Part shown: positions 6,659 through 15,964 of the stretch, in pieces
Layout of the letters: each line of letters opens with the position of its first letter
Numbering within the stretch: the stretch's first letter is position 1
NCBI RefSeq assembly: GCF_013204845.1
Contig: NZ_JABMKY010000037.1
Location: forward strand, 1 to 64,000
Length of the DNA stretch: 64,000 bases
Direction of reading: 5' to 3'
DNA from: Paenibacillus qinlingensis
GTDB lineage: Bacteria > Bacillota > Bacilli > Paenibacillales > NBRC-103111
Made by a program: the position numbers and the translations under genes
Notes under the pieces: generated by a model
Told to the model about the DNA's origin: nothing
The model's input: the letters and a program-made list of their open reading frames with translations, nothing else
The model's database searches: none

Positions 6659-9600
6659 ATGCGTGGAAAAAAAAGAGGGAGCTTGGCATTGCTCATTGTT
6701 ATGCTAACAAGCTTATTGCTGCCTCCAGGTTTTGGAGCTGTAGGACCCGCCGCGGTGCAGGCGGAAGAGGTGAATGTGATCCAGAATGGCTCGTTCGAGA
6801 ACTTGACGCCGACCGTGCAACCGGGCTGGACGACGAGAACAGCGGACAAATGGGGGATATGGATAGATACGACGGTTACGACGGTCGCTCCGATCGTAAC
6901 GGTAGATACGATTTATCATCCCGATGGTTTAAGATCATTGAAGATCAGCTCGCCGGCTCCTAACAAAAGTCGATTGACGGTGAACCAAGGCAATATTCCT
7001 GTCGTGCCTAATCAAGAGTATCGAATGTCTGCCAAATTCAAGGCACAGGTGTTGACGGGTGATACCAATGCATATGGTGTCAACATTCGCGCTGTGTATT
7101 TAAATGCGGCAGGGGGAGTCATTAAGACAGACTACATTACCCCTGAGAATACACCAGTTCGAGGGAATATCACGGATTTCAAGACCTATACAGTATCCAC
7201 AGTTGCACCGCTGGACGCTGTAACCGCACGAATGGATATTGAGTACAATCGCGTTACAGGCAATGTGTGGATCGATGACGTGCAATTCAAGCCATACACC
7301 TCCCTACAGGGTTTATCGTTCCTTGAAACCTCAGGATTGATGCAGGTTGGTGGTGTTTTAACAGCGCCTCTTGTGCGCACACCTTACAACACCTCCGATC
7401 TCGTTCAGAAATGGACATCATCAGATCCGAGTATAGCTACTGTGGACGGTTCTGGTGTCGTCACAGGGCTGACACCGGGCACAGTGAAGATTTCCGTATC
7501 TTCACAGGATGATAAGTTCAGTGCATCCTACACAGTGATTGTGACTCAAGCCAGTGTGCTGAAAAATGGCGGATTTGAAACCAGTGCAGCTGGTTCAGGA
7601 AATGGCTTCACCGACTCGCAAGCTACCGACTGGACAGCCTCGGCTGCTTATGGCAGTCCGACAGTTACTGTGGATGATGCCGTTTATGGCGCGGGCAGCC
7701 GTGCCTTAAGCATCCGGGCAACGGTCAATAGCAAAGCTTCCGCTGTGCAAAGGAACATTCCCGTTACCGCAGGTGGATGGTATCGACTCAGCGGCAAAAT
7801 AAAAACCGAAGCCCTTACAGGTACAGGCGCATCGCTTCGTTTGAACTGGAACGGATCGGGCGGTACTGTGCTAGGGACTGTATACGGACCCCCACCATCT
7901 GTAAAGGGCACATCGGTGAATTGGCAAAGCTATGAAGGCTTTTTCCAAGCACCTCCAGGGACTTTGAATGCCAGTCTCTATGCGTACTATGAGACTGGCA
8001 CGGGCAAGGCTTGGTTCGATGATCTGCAGATCATCCCCTGGGTGCCACTTACAGGTCTAACACCGGATGGCGAATTAACACGCAGTTTAAGTATCGGGGG
8101 AAGTGTGTCCTTGAATGTATACGGGAGCCCCGCGAACGCGACGGATCAGCGTGTCACATGGTCTTCCTCACGCCCTGACATTGCGGATGTGAGTTACGAT
8201 GGCCGTGTTACTGCGAAAGCACAAGGAAAGGCAGTCGTTACAGCAACTTCGGTCGAACGTGGATGGACGCAATCGTATACCATTTATGTCATGGCGATTA
8301 ACAATGGTGGATTTGAAACCACCGTACCGATTACAACCGGCTGGACCGGCTCTAAGCCATTAGGGTGGACGCTTTATTTTAACTCAACAGATAAACCAAC
8401 GGTTTCATTAGATACATCCATTAAGAAGGAAGGGGCTAATTCCCTAAAAATTGATGCTAGTTTAACGGGCAAAGCGGTCGTGTATAACCCTATTGATGGG
8501 GCCGTTTCAGGTAAAAGCTATAAAGTAAGCGGCTGGCTGAAGCAGCAGAACGGAGGAAGCAACGTCTATTTGCGTGTGCTTTACCTCAAAGCTGATAACT
8601 CGACAGTCCTGCCGGCGCCGAATTTCTTCGACGTGATTCCTTCTACTGGCCTGCAAGACAGCAATGGGTGGACCTATTACGAGAGCATTATTACGGTACC
8701 AGAACTCACAGCAAGTGCTCGCGTGGAAGTGGCGTTCGAGCTAGGGAAAGGGACACTCTGGGCGGATGGAATCAGGGTTATTCCTTGGGTACCGGTTTCG
8801 AGCATCCAGCTGGATCAGGGGAATGGTCAATTGGCGCTTGGTGAGAGCAAGGTGGTGACCGCAACCTTACAACCTAGTGAGGTTACCAATCCGACACTCA
8901 GCTGGACTTCTGATCATGTGAACATCGCCACGGTTGTCGGCAGCAGCACGAATCCTTTGCAAGCCACAGTCAGTGGCATTGCTCTAGGTATTGCAACCAT
9001 CCGTGCCTCAGCAGAGAGTCACAAGCCTGGTGAACAAGGGCGTTTTGCTACCTATACCGTCATTGTTGGAACAGAAACTGATATAACCGCTACAGACGAT
9101 CATGTCAGTGTAAATGAAGATCAAGGGGTTACTCGCCCTGTGCTCGCTAGCGATGCAGCAGGTGATGCGCTATCCTCCACGGTCTTACTAAAGCCCTTGC
9201 ATGGGTCCGCATCGCTACGTGAAGATGGATCATGGATTTACTATCCAGATGCCGAGTATAACGGGGAAGATAACTTTACGTTATTGATTTCCGATGGGCA
9301 TGATCACTTCGCACTATCCAAAATCACGTTAACGATCCTCCCCGTACAAGATGCACCCGTCATGGATAATGTTCAAATAAGTCTGGGAACCGTACGCGGC
9401 TCGGCAATCTCAGGTGTTATCAAGGCAAAGGATAAGGATAATGATGTCCTCACCTTTACTAAAAAGCCTGATCAAGCACCGCAACATGGTTCTCTTACGC
9501 TAGACTCTGCTAGTGGGGCATGGACCTATACGCCAACCGCAGGCTATACAGGCTATGATCGTTTTCAATTTGTCGTGAGTGACGGACATGGCGGTGAGGA

Positions 9601-12205
9601 TACCACGACATTCACCATTTATGTCGGATTACCTGGCTCTGAGATGATTGCTTCATTAATTGCTCGTCATCCAGCAACAGGTGCTGCTCACCCGCGGTTA
9701 TATGCATCGACAGATGATTTTGATCGGATTCGTGGGCTCATTGTGACCGACCCGATCATGCAGGAATGGTATGCGAAGGTCAAGGCTATCGCTGATGACA
9801 TGCTGGACGATCCTTTGCTTACGTATACGATTACGGATCCGACTACAGCTGGAGCTACGGTTTTACCGCTTGCCCAAGCGCTCATGAAACGTATTCAGAC
9901 ACTCGCACTTCTGTATCAAATAACAAATGATACGGGGTATGCTGCAGCGGCAATCGCCCAATTGAATCTGATGGCGAATTCACAGGCTTATCCCGATTGG
10001 AACGGCGGACTCCTTAACTTTCTCAGCATTTCGGAAATGGGGAATGTGGCCTCCATTGGGTATGATTGGCTCTACGATGCCATGACGCAGCAGGAGCGGG
10101 ATAACCTTCGTACTCGCATCTTACAAGAAGTTTTACTGAAGGCGAAGGATGCCTATAGCAGCAAAGTATGGTGGACGACTTCACCGAGCAACTGGAACTT
10201 AGTTGTGAATGGCGGCCTCACGGCTGCTTCGTTGACCATCGGGGATGAAACAGATGCGAGACCAACTGCAGCAAGTGTTTTGCAAAGTGCGCTCACCTCT
10301 GTTCAAGTCGGTCTTGGCGTTTTTGCGCAGCAAGGGGATTGGCCTGAAGGCACCGGTTATTGGGATTATGCGACAGAGTACTTAGCCTTTATGATCTCGG
10401 CCTTGCGTACAAATCTGGGCACAGATTATGATTTCTTTCATCAACCAGGTATTGCGGAAACATCGAGTTTCATGGCTAATTTACACAGCTATAATGGGCC
10501 ATTTAATTACTCGGATTCAGTGAATACGCTTGTGGACACACCACAGCTGCTGTTTTTTGCGGACTTACTAAACTCGCCTGATGTGACTTGGTATCGGAAC
10601 TTTACGTATAGCAAGAATAAATTAGCGGAACCGCTCGATTTGATCTGGTATCGCCCAGGAACCTTCGGAAGCAGCGATCCTGCCTCCTTGGATGCCCTGT
10701 ACAATCATCGTCTGAAAAACAATATAGCTTCGTTCCGTGATTCATGGAAAGATCCGAACGGCAGCTTTGTTGGGATAAAAGGCGGTATAACGGATTACGC
10801 GATTACCAACTCGACACATGCCGATTTGGATATTGGTACGTTCGTCATGGATGCTCTTGGTGTACGCTGGGCGGTTGATCTTGGGAAAGATAATTATGGC
10901 TTGTACAACTATTCCTATGTGTATCTAGATAGAAACCCGAATAGATGGGATTATTACCGAACGCGGGCGGAAGGGTCCAATACACTCGTTATTAATCCTG
11001 ATGAAGGGCCAGATCAGGCAATTGACGCTAGAGCATCCATCATTGCTTTTGATTCGAAGCCAGCAGGCGGTTATGCGGTTGTGGATATGACGTCGGCCTA
11101 CCCAAAAGATGTGGTATTTGCAAAGCGGGGGATGATGCTAGGTCAGGATAGAGGCTCTTTCCTTGTACAAGATGAAGTGCAATTAAAAACTACCTCTAAT
11201 CTCTATTGGTTTATGCATACCGAAGCCGAGGTTACGATATTGGCAGGGTGTAAATCAGCTATATTGAAGCAAAATGGAAAACGATTATACGCCCAACTTG
11301 TATCCCCAGGTGCAGGAAGCTTCGAAGTCATGGAGGCTAAAACGTTACAGACGAATAAGCCAGCAGGCGAAGCCGTCAATAGTGGACAAAAGAAGTTAAC
11401 GATTCATTTCCCAGCGGCAAATGATTTCGTGACCATTGCGGTGCGCTTTACTCCACTATTGTCATCGGAAGAAGTGCCTGCAGACACACCGATCGTGACA
11501 CCACTACAAGCATGGAGCATCGACACCGCACCATCAGCGCTGCTGTCCGAGTTGAAACTGAACGGCGTGCCTTTGGCAAACTTCGAGTCATTGAAGAAAA
11601 AGTATGCCGTAGAGCTTCCATTCACGGTTCAAGGTACACCGGTTGTCACGGCCGTGAGTGCGGATCCGAATGACACAGTTACGATTACACAAGCGGCAGG
11701 AATACCAGGGATGGCTATCATCGAAGTGACAGATGACCAGGGGATTTCTAGACCTAGTAAGTATGTGATTGATTTAGCTCGTGGCGTCTATTCAGGTATT
11801 CTAGAGAATGTTCCTGTACTGCCCATCACCTATGTTGCCGATAGTGGACCAGTAGGTAACGCATGGCCAGGGACGAATGCGATAGACAACAATCCGAATA
11901 CGTATTGGTCCGTAGGGGGCCCTAATACAATTGACTTCGATCTTGGCTCTGAGACGAAGGCGACATATGTAGGGATTTCATGGGTACGTGGGAACGAGCG
12001 CCGATTTAATTTTAATGTATTAGCATCCTTGGACGGGGTAAACTGGACGCCGATCTACGAGGGGCCAAGTTCTGGCAAAGTAACGGGAACGTATGAAATA
12101 TATGATATTCCAGACACAACAGCGCGATATCTACGCCTAGCTGTCAATGGCAATAACAATAGTCCCGTCAGCTCGATAACAGAAGTGATGGTTTACGGTG
12201 AGTAA
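6659..12205 (+). CDS. Giant secreted heparinase/alginate-lyase-like polysaccharide lyase with CBM, Ig-like and discoidin domains
   Basis: This 1848-residue protein is secreted: residues 1-36 form a signal peptide ending near VQAEE. Then come three repeats of a CBM4/9-like module (each starting with a variant of NGSFE/NGGFE, about 40-210, 300-460, 548-715), each followed by a Big_2 Ig-like domain (about 215-297, 462-545, 715-800, with the pattern WTSSDPSIATVD). Two cadherin/VCBS-like domains follow (about 807-990, NEDQGV and DGHGGED motifs). The catalytic part (about 995-1610) begins HPRLYASTDDFDRIR and carries conserved NWNLVVNGG and GTGYWDYATEY segments of heparinase II/III-like (alpha/alpha toroid) lyases. 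A cadherin-like sandwich (about 1625-1715) and an F5/8 type C discoidin domain (about 1720-1848) close it. The polysaccharide substrate cannot be told. No LPXTG or SLH anchor is seen. A TTG one codon earlier (6656) could also start it. Confidence 0.85.
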   Translation: MRGKKRGSLALLIVMLTSLLLPPGFGAVGPAAVQAEEVNVIQNGSFENLTPTVQPGWTTRTADKWGIWIDTTVTTVAPIVTVDTIYHPDGLRSLKISSPAPNKSRLTVNQGNIPVVPNQEYRMSAKFKAQVLTGDTNAYGVNIRAVYLNAAGGVIKTDYITPENTPVRGNITDFKTYTVSTVAPLDAVTARMDIEYNRVTGNVWIDDVQFKPYTSLQGLSFLETSGLMQVGGVLTAPLVRTPYNTSDLVQKWTSSDPSIATVDGSGVVTGLTPGTVKISVSSQDDKFSASYTVIVTQASVLKNGGFETSAAGSGNGFTDSQATDWTASAAYGSPTVTVDDAVYGAGSRALSIRATVNSKASAVQRNIPVTAGGWYRLSGKIKTEALTGTGASLRLNWNGSGGTVLGTVYGPPPSVKGTSVNWQSYEGFFQAPPGTLNASLYAYYETGTGKAWFDDLQIIPWVPLTGLTPDGELTRSLSIGGSVSLNVYGSPANATDQRVTWSSSRPDIADVSYDGRVTAKAQGKAVVTATSVERGWTQSYTIYVMAINNGGFETTVPITTGWTGSKPLGWTLYFNSTDKPTVSLDTSIKKEGANSLKIDASLTGKAVVYNPIDGAVSGKSYKVSGWLKQQNGGSNVYLRVLYLKADNSTVLPAPNFFDVIPSTGLQDSNGWTYYESIITVPELTASARVEVAFELGKGTLWADGIRVIPWVPVSSIQLDQGNGQLALGESKVVTATLQPSEVTNPTLSWTSDHVNIATVVGSSTNPLQATVSGIALGIATIRASAESHKPGEQGRFATYTVIVGTETDITATDDHVSVNEDQGVTRPVLASDAAGDALSSTVLLKPLHGSASLREDGSWIYYPDAEYNGEDNFTLLISDGHDHFALSKITLTILPVQDAPVMDNVQISLGTVRGSAISGVIKAKDKDNDVLTFTKKPDQAPQHGSLTLDSASGAWTYTPTAGYTGYDRFQFVVSDGHGGEDTTTFTIYVGLPGSEMIASLIARHPATGAAHPRLYASTDDFDRIRGLIVTDPIMQEWYAKVKAIADDMLDDPLLTYTITDPTTAGATVLPLAQALMKRIQTLALLYQITNDTGYAAAAIAQLNLMANSQAYPDWNGGLLNFLSISEMGNVASIGYDWLYDAMTQQERDNLRTRILQEVLLKAKDAYSSKVWWTTSPSNWNLVVNGGLTAASLTIGDETDARPTAASVLQSALTSVQVGLGVFAQQGDWPEGTGYWDYATEYLAFMISALRTNLGTDYDFFHQPGIAETSSFMANLHSYNGPFNYSDSVNTLVDTPQLLFFADLLNSPDVTWYRNFTYSKNKLAEPLDLIWYRPGTFGSSDPASLDALYNHRLKNNIASFRDSWKDPNGSFVGIKGGITDYAITNSTHADLDIGTFVMDALGVRWAVDLGKDNYGLYNYSYVYLDRNPNRWDYYRTRAEGSNTLVINPDEGPDQAIDARASIIAFDSKPAGGYAVVDMTSAYPKDVVFAKRGMMLGQDRGSFLVQDEVQLKTTSNLYWFMHTEAEVTILAGCKSAILKQNGKRLYAQLVSPGAGSFEVMEAKTLQTNKPAGEAVNSGQKKLTIHFPAANDFVTIAVRFTPLLSSEEVPADTPIVTPLQAWSIDTAPSALLSELKLNGVPLANFESLKKKYAVELPFTVQGTPVVTAVSADPNDTVTITQAAGIPGMAIIEVTDDQGISRPSKYVIDLARGVYSGILENVPVLPITYVADSGPVGNAWPGTNAIDNNPNTYWSVGGPNTIDFDLGSETKATYVGISWVRGNERRFNFNVLASLDGVNWTPIYEGPSSGKVTGTYEIYDIPDTTARYLRLAVNGNNNSPVSSITEVMVYGE

Positions 12206-12237
12206 TCACTTGTGGAAGAGTTCTGAGTAAAAAAAGG

Positions 12238-12276
12238 AAGAACCTTCGCTGCCTGTAGGGGTGGCGAAGGTTCTTT
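12238..12276. terminator. Bidirectional terminator after the lyase gene
   Basis: A 10-bp perfect stem (12240-12249 with 12264-12273, GAACCTTCGC) has A-rich sequence on its left and TTT on its right, so it can act for the lyase on the plus strand and for the half-MFS gene on the minus strand. Confidence 0.75.
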
Positions 12277-12313
12277 GTGATCAGATAGACACCGTGAGGG
12301 CGATACGCATCTC

Positions 12314-12865
12314 CTAGTCGTTACTCTCCAGCGTTCCTTCCCGCATCCGAAGCGTCATCCAAGCACTCCCTCCGTAAATCACCGCACTCACGTAAAACAG
12401 TACATCAATCGTCAGCCAGTCAATGATATAACCGCCAATAAGAACAGCAAATCCCGATGCTACGGATGTCCAGAAGTGGTAATTGCCAATCGTACCGCCT
12501 CGATTCCCACGCTGAGTCCCATCAGCGAGCAATCCGCGCTCGCTCATTTTCTGCATGGCACTGCATACACCCATGAATGCTTGGAGCAGCAAGACGAAGC
12601 CATAGGAAGGAATCCATGGGAAGATGAGCATCGCCGCCATCATCCCCAGGGAGCTTCCTGCCATGAGCTTTTTTGACGAGCGGTCTACGAGTTTACCGAG
12701 CCAGATGGCGGATGCTGCAGAACTTATTGTGAAAATGGCAAAAGCGAGGCCATATGCGGAATACGTACTGCCGAGATTTTTCAGAAACAATAAGTAATAA
12801 GGATATATCATCCCCGCTGCCAATGTCGCTAAGCTTTGAGATTTGATGAGTATACGCACATTCAT
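12314..12865 (-). CDS. Half-size MFS-type membrane protein (six helices)
   Basis: A 183-residue protein with about six hydrophobic helices that matches only the N-terminal half of a major facilitator transporter, including a motif A-like loop GKLVDRSSKKL between helices 2 and 3. Full MFS proteins have about 400 residues. No second half is encoded downstream, where a stop is followed by a terminator, and the frame is clean. It may be a true six-helix family that works as a dimer, or a stable remnant. The ATG at 12865 is one base after the stop of the FAD oxidase gene and is preceded by AGGGGG, so the two are translationally coupled, which suggests a joint role. The transported compound is unknown. 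Confidence 0.7.
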   Translation of the reverse strand: MNVRILIKSQSLATLAAGMIYPYYLLFLKNLGSTYSAYGLAFAIFTISSAASAIWLGKLVDRSSKKLMAGSSLGMMAAMLIFPWIPSYGFVLLLQAFMGVCSAMQKMSERGLLADGTQRGNRGGTIGNYHFWTSVASGFAVLIGGYIIDWLTIDVLFYVSAVIYGGSAWMTLRMREGTLESND

Positions 12866-12866
12866 C

Positions 12867-14297
12867 CTAATGCCCCCTATAATCGTCATAGAATTGGTTC
12901 ATAAAAAGATGCTGTGGATCCCACTGATCTTTGGCTTGGAAAAAGGCTTCCGCTTTAGGGTAAATCGTTCGGAACTGCTCTACCGAAGGGAAGGGAGCAT
13001 AGGGCAAATAATAGGAGCCATTGAAGGTCTTCAATTGATCAATGATCCGCTGGATGCCATGAGTCATACGAGCTTGCGCCGCTTTACTTAGCGGGGTGTT
13101 GAACAGACAAACGAGCGCGAACATGTCACTTTTTGCATAGGAAAGGGACGCTTCCTCGTCATGATTTACATAACGAACCGTAATATTTAATAGGTTTAAT
13201 TGTTCTTCTTGTAGGATAGGTTTTATGTGATTAATAAAATCTTCAAAATGTTCCACGGGAATGAAGTATTCTTGGAGAAGATCGTTTTTGGTATCCGAGC
13301 TATAGTCCATAAAATCAGATTCGGATCGCATAGCGTTGTTGCGAGTTAGGATTGTGCTGCGACCAATAAGAAAATGCCGTTGTAAGTCCCAGAACGCATT
13401 TTTCGCCCAATCGAAGGAACGATTAAGTCCAAAGAGAAATTTCAGCGGCAGCACATAGGTGTCCTTCAGCTTCAATTGATTGTAATTCGTAACAGGGAGT
13501 TCCTCTCGCACGCTGTAATTTGTAGCATACATATCCGTTAAGAAGGAATCCGGCGCGACTGAAATACGTGCGAGATGCAGGTGGATGTCGGGATTTTGTT
13601 TCACCTGGTTAAGGAAGTAGTTCGAATAGGCTTCTGTGGATATTGTTTCGCTTGTCATCTCGTACACTTCATCATCCGTAAGCGATAAAGTCACATCTAC
13701 AATAACACCGAACAAGCCATATCCACCCAACGCGAGCGGGAATAACTCTGCATTTTCTAATCGTGAAACATTTCGTATTTGACCGTCAGCGCCTAATAGT
13801 CGAAAGGATTCAACCGAACTGATTAATGAGCCATTCCGAATGTCACGGCCATGTGCATTGACGGAGATCGAGCCTCCGATGGTAAAAATATTTTGCGACT
13901 GCATGGTCTTCACCGCAAGTCCATACGGATTGATGTACTTCTGTACATCTGCCCAAGTGGCACCTGACTGTACGGTGATTGTCTTGGCCATCTCGTCGAA
14001 GGCGAGTACTTTGTTAAATGGCGTCATATCCAGCACAATGGCGTCTTTGTAGTACGTATGCCCACCTTGGCTGTGTCGCTGGCCAGCAATTGAGATCTTG
14101 AGCTCTTTTTCCCGGGCCTCGCTTACAATCTCTTGAAGCTGCTTTATTTCTTTGGTTGGAATAACACGATTAATTTTCACAGGTCGAAGCTTACTGTAAT
14201 CGGATCGCAAGAAGGGATCATCTCCAGCGATGAAGGTCCTCTCGTATTGCCAAAGGCACAACGCAATCAATAGAAGTAGAACTGCAATCTTCTTCAT
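12867..14297 (-). CDS. Membrane-anchored FAD-binding oxidase (GlcD/lactone-oxidase-like)
   Basis: A 476-residue flavoprotein. Residues 4-22 form one hydrophobic anchor or signal segment without lipobox. The FAD_binding_4 (PCMH-type) domain spans about 40-210, with the FAD-contact stretches GQRHSQGGHTYY, TVQSGATWADVQKY and TIGGSISVNAHGRD. The C-terminal part resembles the substrate domain of D-arabinono-1,4-lactone oxidase and related alditol oxidases (ending QWDPQHLFMNQFY, a typical final motif). It should oxidise a hydroxyl or lactone substrate at the membrane, but the exact substrate is not visible. The His in GQRHSQGG could be where flavin is covalently attached in relatives. The ATG at 14297 (GGGAGA ahead) is preferred to one six codons earlier. 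It is followed after one base by the half-MFS gene. Confidence 0.83.
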   Translation of the reverse strand: MKKIAVLLLLIALCLWQYERTFIAGDDPFLRSDYSKLRPVKINRVIPTKEIKQLQEIVSEAREKELKISIAGQRHSQGGHTYYKDAIVLDMTPFNKVLAFDEMAKTITVQSGATWADVQKYINPYGLAVKTMQSQNIFTIGGSISVNAHGRDIRNGSLISSVESFRLLGADGQIRNVSRLENAELFPLALGGYGLFGVIVDVTLSLTDDEVYEMTSETISTEAYSNYFLNQVKQNPDIHLHLARISVAPDSFLTDMYATNYSVREELPVTNYNQLKLKDTYVLPLKFLFGLNRSFDWAKNAFWDLQRHFLIGRSTILTRNNAMRSESDFMDYSSDTKNDLLQEYFIPVEHFEDFINHIKPILQEEQLNLLNITVRYVNHDEEASLSYAKSDMFALVCLFNTPLSKAAQARMTHGIQRIIDQLKTFNGSYYLPYAPFPSVEQFRTIYPKAEAFFQAKDQWDPQHLFMNQFYDDYRGH

Positions 14298-14454
14298 GTG
14301 CGTATCTCCCAACATGTTGATGTGATAATGGTAGCGGGGCTTGACGCTTACATATTGTTTAACCTAAATTATTCCTATAGTGTAAATTCAAACCTTTCGA
14401 TTAGTCAATTGGAATCAAGCTATTATGAGTAAAGCTGAATGGGAGGTGCTTATT

Positions 14455-14685
14455 GTGAGTTTACGAATCAAGCTAGCCATGGCAGCAGCGGGACTATCGT
14501 TTATTTCTTTTTTCTTATTTTCAAATTTATTAGGAATCATTTTTTTTATTATCGGGGTTTGTTTGAGTGGGAGTCGTTTAAAAAGTAGATATGCCAAATT
14601 GGCGTTAACTTTAAACCTATTCGTTGGTGCCTTGCAGGTGGTGCTTATTTTTTATTTGGTTTTTAACTTTAGCTCAATTGATTAA
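14455..14685 (+). CDS. Small two-helix membrane protein, unknown function
   Basis: A 76-residue protein, not recognised. It contains two or three strongly hydrophobic stretches (about residues 8-38 and 50-70) linked by a short basic loop GSRLKSRYAK, so it probably sits in the membrane as a hairpin. The start chosen is GTG at 14455, because GGGAGG lies eight bases upstream. An in-frame ATG ten codons earlier lacks a ribosome-binding site. The gene is divergent from the FAD oxidase gene. It is followed by a strong hairpin at 14731-14779. Confidence 0.55.
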   Translation: MSLRIKLAMAAAGLSFISFFLFSNLLGIIFFIIGVCLSGSRLKSRYAKLALTLNLFVGALQVVLIFYLVFNFSSID

Positions 14686-14730
14686 AGGAAATGACGGCGG
14701 GAATGTGTGGGGGTTGGGCAATAATCAAAA

Positions 14731-14779
14731 GAATATCGGAAGAATAAGCAAGCTTGGATTGCTTATTCTTCTGATATTC
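14731..14779. repeat. Long 21-bp hairpin
   Basis: Positions 14731-14751 pair with 14759-14779 with only one wobble pair and a seven-base loop. No U-run follows on either strand (GGGGATTCC on the right), so it is not a standard terminator, though it lies where one would be expected between convergent genes. Confidence 0.7.
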
Positions 14780-14837
14780 GGGGATTCCGGGGAATAAGAC
14801 AACTATGTGATCATAAAGTGCCTGACTAGATTAGGAA

Positions 14838-15014
14838 GGGAACGTGTGTGCGCTAATTGTGCGATATAAGGGGAAATCTGATTTCAAGCGGAACGTAGGT
14901 ACGCTATTTGATCAAATTTCGTCATATCTGGTGATTTTCAGAAGAATAAGGTACTGTAGTTCCCTTCGCTCTCCATTTGGCGCATCTAGGTACGAATAGA
15001 GTATCCTAGTTCCC
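14838..15014. repeat. Cluster of four degenerate ~20-bp repeats in mirrored pairs
   Basis: Four copies of a motif near GGAACGTAGGTACGCTATT are seen: two direct at 14839 and 14890 (51 bases apart) and two inverted at 14945-14964 and 14995-15014 (50 bases apart). The pairs mirror each other, so the whole stretch is a large imperfect palindrome. Together with the 14731 hairpin it fills the 385-bp gap between the small membrane protein and module 1. No gene was seen in it. It looks like a dispersed intergenic element of the genome. Confidence 0.55.
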
Positions 15015-15070
15015 TTAACTAGCAGCTGCCCCCGTGAAGACAGCCCTTTGAATGATGGTTGCCGCGTCAA

Positions 15071-15946
15071 TCAACCTTTGATCGCGCCGATCATAACGCC
15101 TTTCACGAAGTACTTTTGCAGGAAAGGGTAGAGGAATAGAATAGGCGCTGTGGCCACGATAATTGTCGCGTATTTGATCGTTTCTCCGATAGGCATCTTA
15201 TCGTTCCCGCCGACACCTGTCATCATCGATTCGGTACTGTTCGTGATCAAAATTTCTCGCAAAATAAGCTGCAGCGGGTAAAGGTCACGTGTTCGTAAAT
15301 AAATCAAAGCGCTGAACCAGGAGTTCCAATGAGCCACACCGTAGAAGAGCACCATCACTGCGACTACCGGCATGGAGAGTGGCAGAATGACACGGAAAAG
15401 AATGGTGAAATCGTTAGCACCGTCAAGCTTGGCGGATTCCTCCAAACTGATAGGCACACCTTGGAAGGCCGTACGCATAATAATCAAGTTGTAAGCACTC
15501 ATAGCTGTAGGAATGAGGAGTGCCCAACGGGTATCTACCATGCCTAAATCGTTAATGAGCAAGTACGTTGGAATTAAGCCGCCACTGAAAAACATCGTAA
15601 ACACAATCATAAACATAACCGGATTCTTCCACATCACGTCTTGCCTAGATAGCGCATAAGCACCTAAGGATGTCATGAGAATGTTCAACGAGGTGCCGAC
15701 TATGACATACAGGATTGTATTTAGATAGCCGGTCATGATGGCGGGATTTTGAAACACCATGCGATAGGCTTCGAAGTTCAACCCCTTGGGGTACCAAAGC
15801 AGCCCGCGCACTTGCACAATCCAAGCAGGATCGCTTAAGGAAGCGATAAGCACATACAGAAACGGATACAGGGTAACGAGTGATAGTATGATTAATAATA
15901 AGGAATTTGAGATGTCAAAAATGCGTTCTCCCCAGCTTCTACTCAT
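15071..15946 (-). CDS. Sugar ABC transporter permease, LplC/YtcP type (module 1)
   Basis: A 291-residue membrane protein with six predicted helices and the MalG-like binding-protein-dependent permease loop EESAKLDGANDFTILFRVILPLSMP (about 180-204), the site where the ATPase docks (EAA motif). It pairs with the permease encoded just upstream to form the channel for oligosaccharides delivered by the lipoprotein at 17041. AAAGGGAGG precedes the ATG. No ATPase gene is nearby. In Bacillus and Paenibacillus such systems use a shared MsmX/MsmK-type ATPase. The protein ends KGVMIGAIKG, typical of LplC. Confidence 0.9.
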   Translation of the reverse strand: MSRSWGERIFDISNSLLLIILSLVTLYPFLYVLIASLSDPAWIVQVRGLLWYPKGLNFEAYRMVFQNPAIMTGYLNTILYVIVGTSLNILMTSLGAYALSRQDVMWKNPVMFMIVFTMFFSGGLIPTYLLINDLGMVDTRWALLIPTAMSAYNLIIMRTAFQGVPISLEESAKLDGANDFTILFRVILPLSMPVVAVMVLFYGVAHWNSWFSALIYLRTRDLYPLQLILREILITNSTESMMTGVGGNDKMPIGETIKYATIIVATAPILFLYPFLQKYFVKGVMIGAIKG

Positions 15947-15964
15947 GATGATTGCAGCCTCCCT

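Noticed and set aside
12314..12865. Half-MFS gene as a simple pseudogene
   Set aside because: The frame is intact, has a strong ribosome-binding site and a terminator, and no remnant of a second half follows, so it was kept as a gene with a caution.
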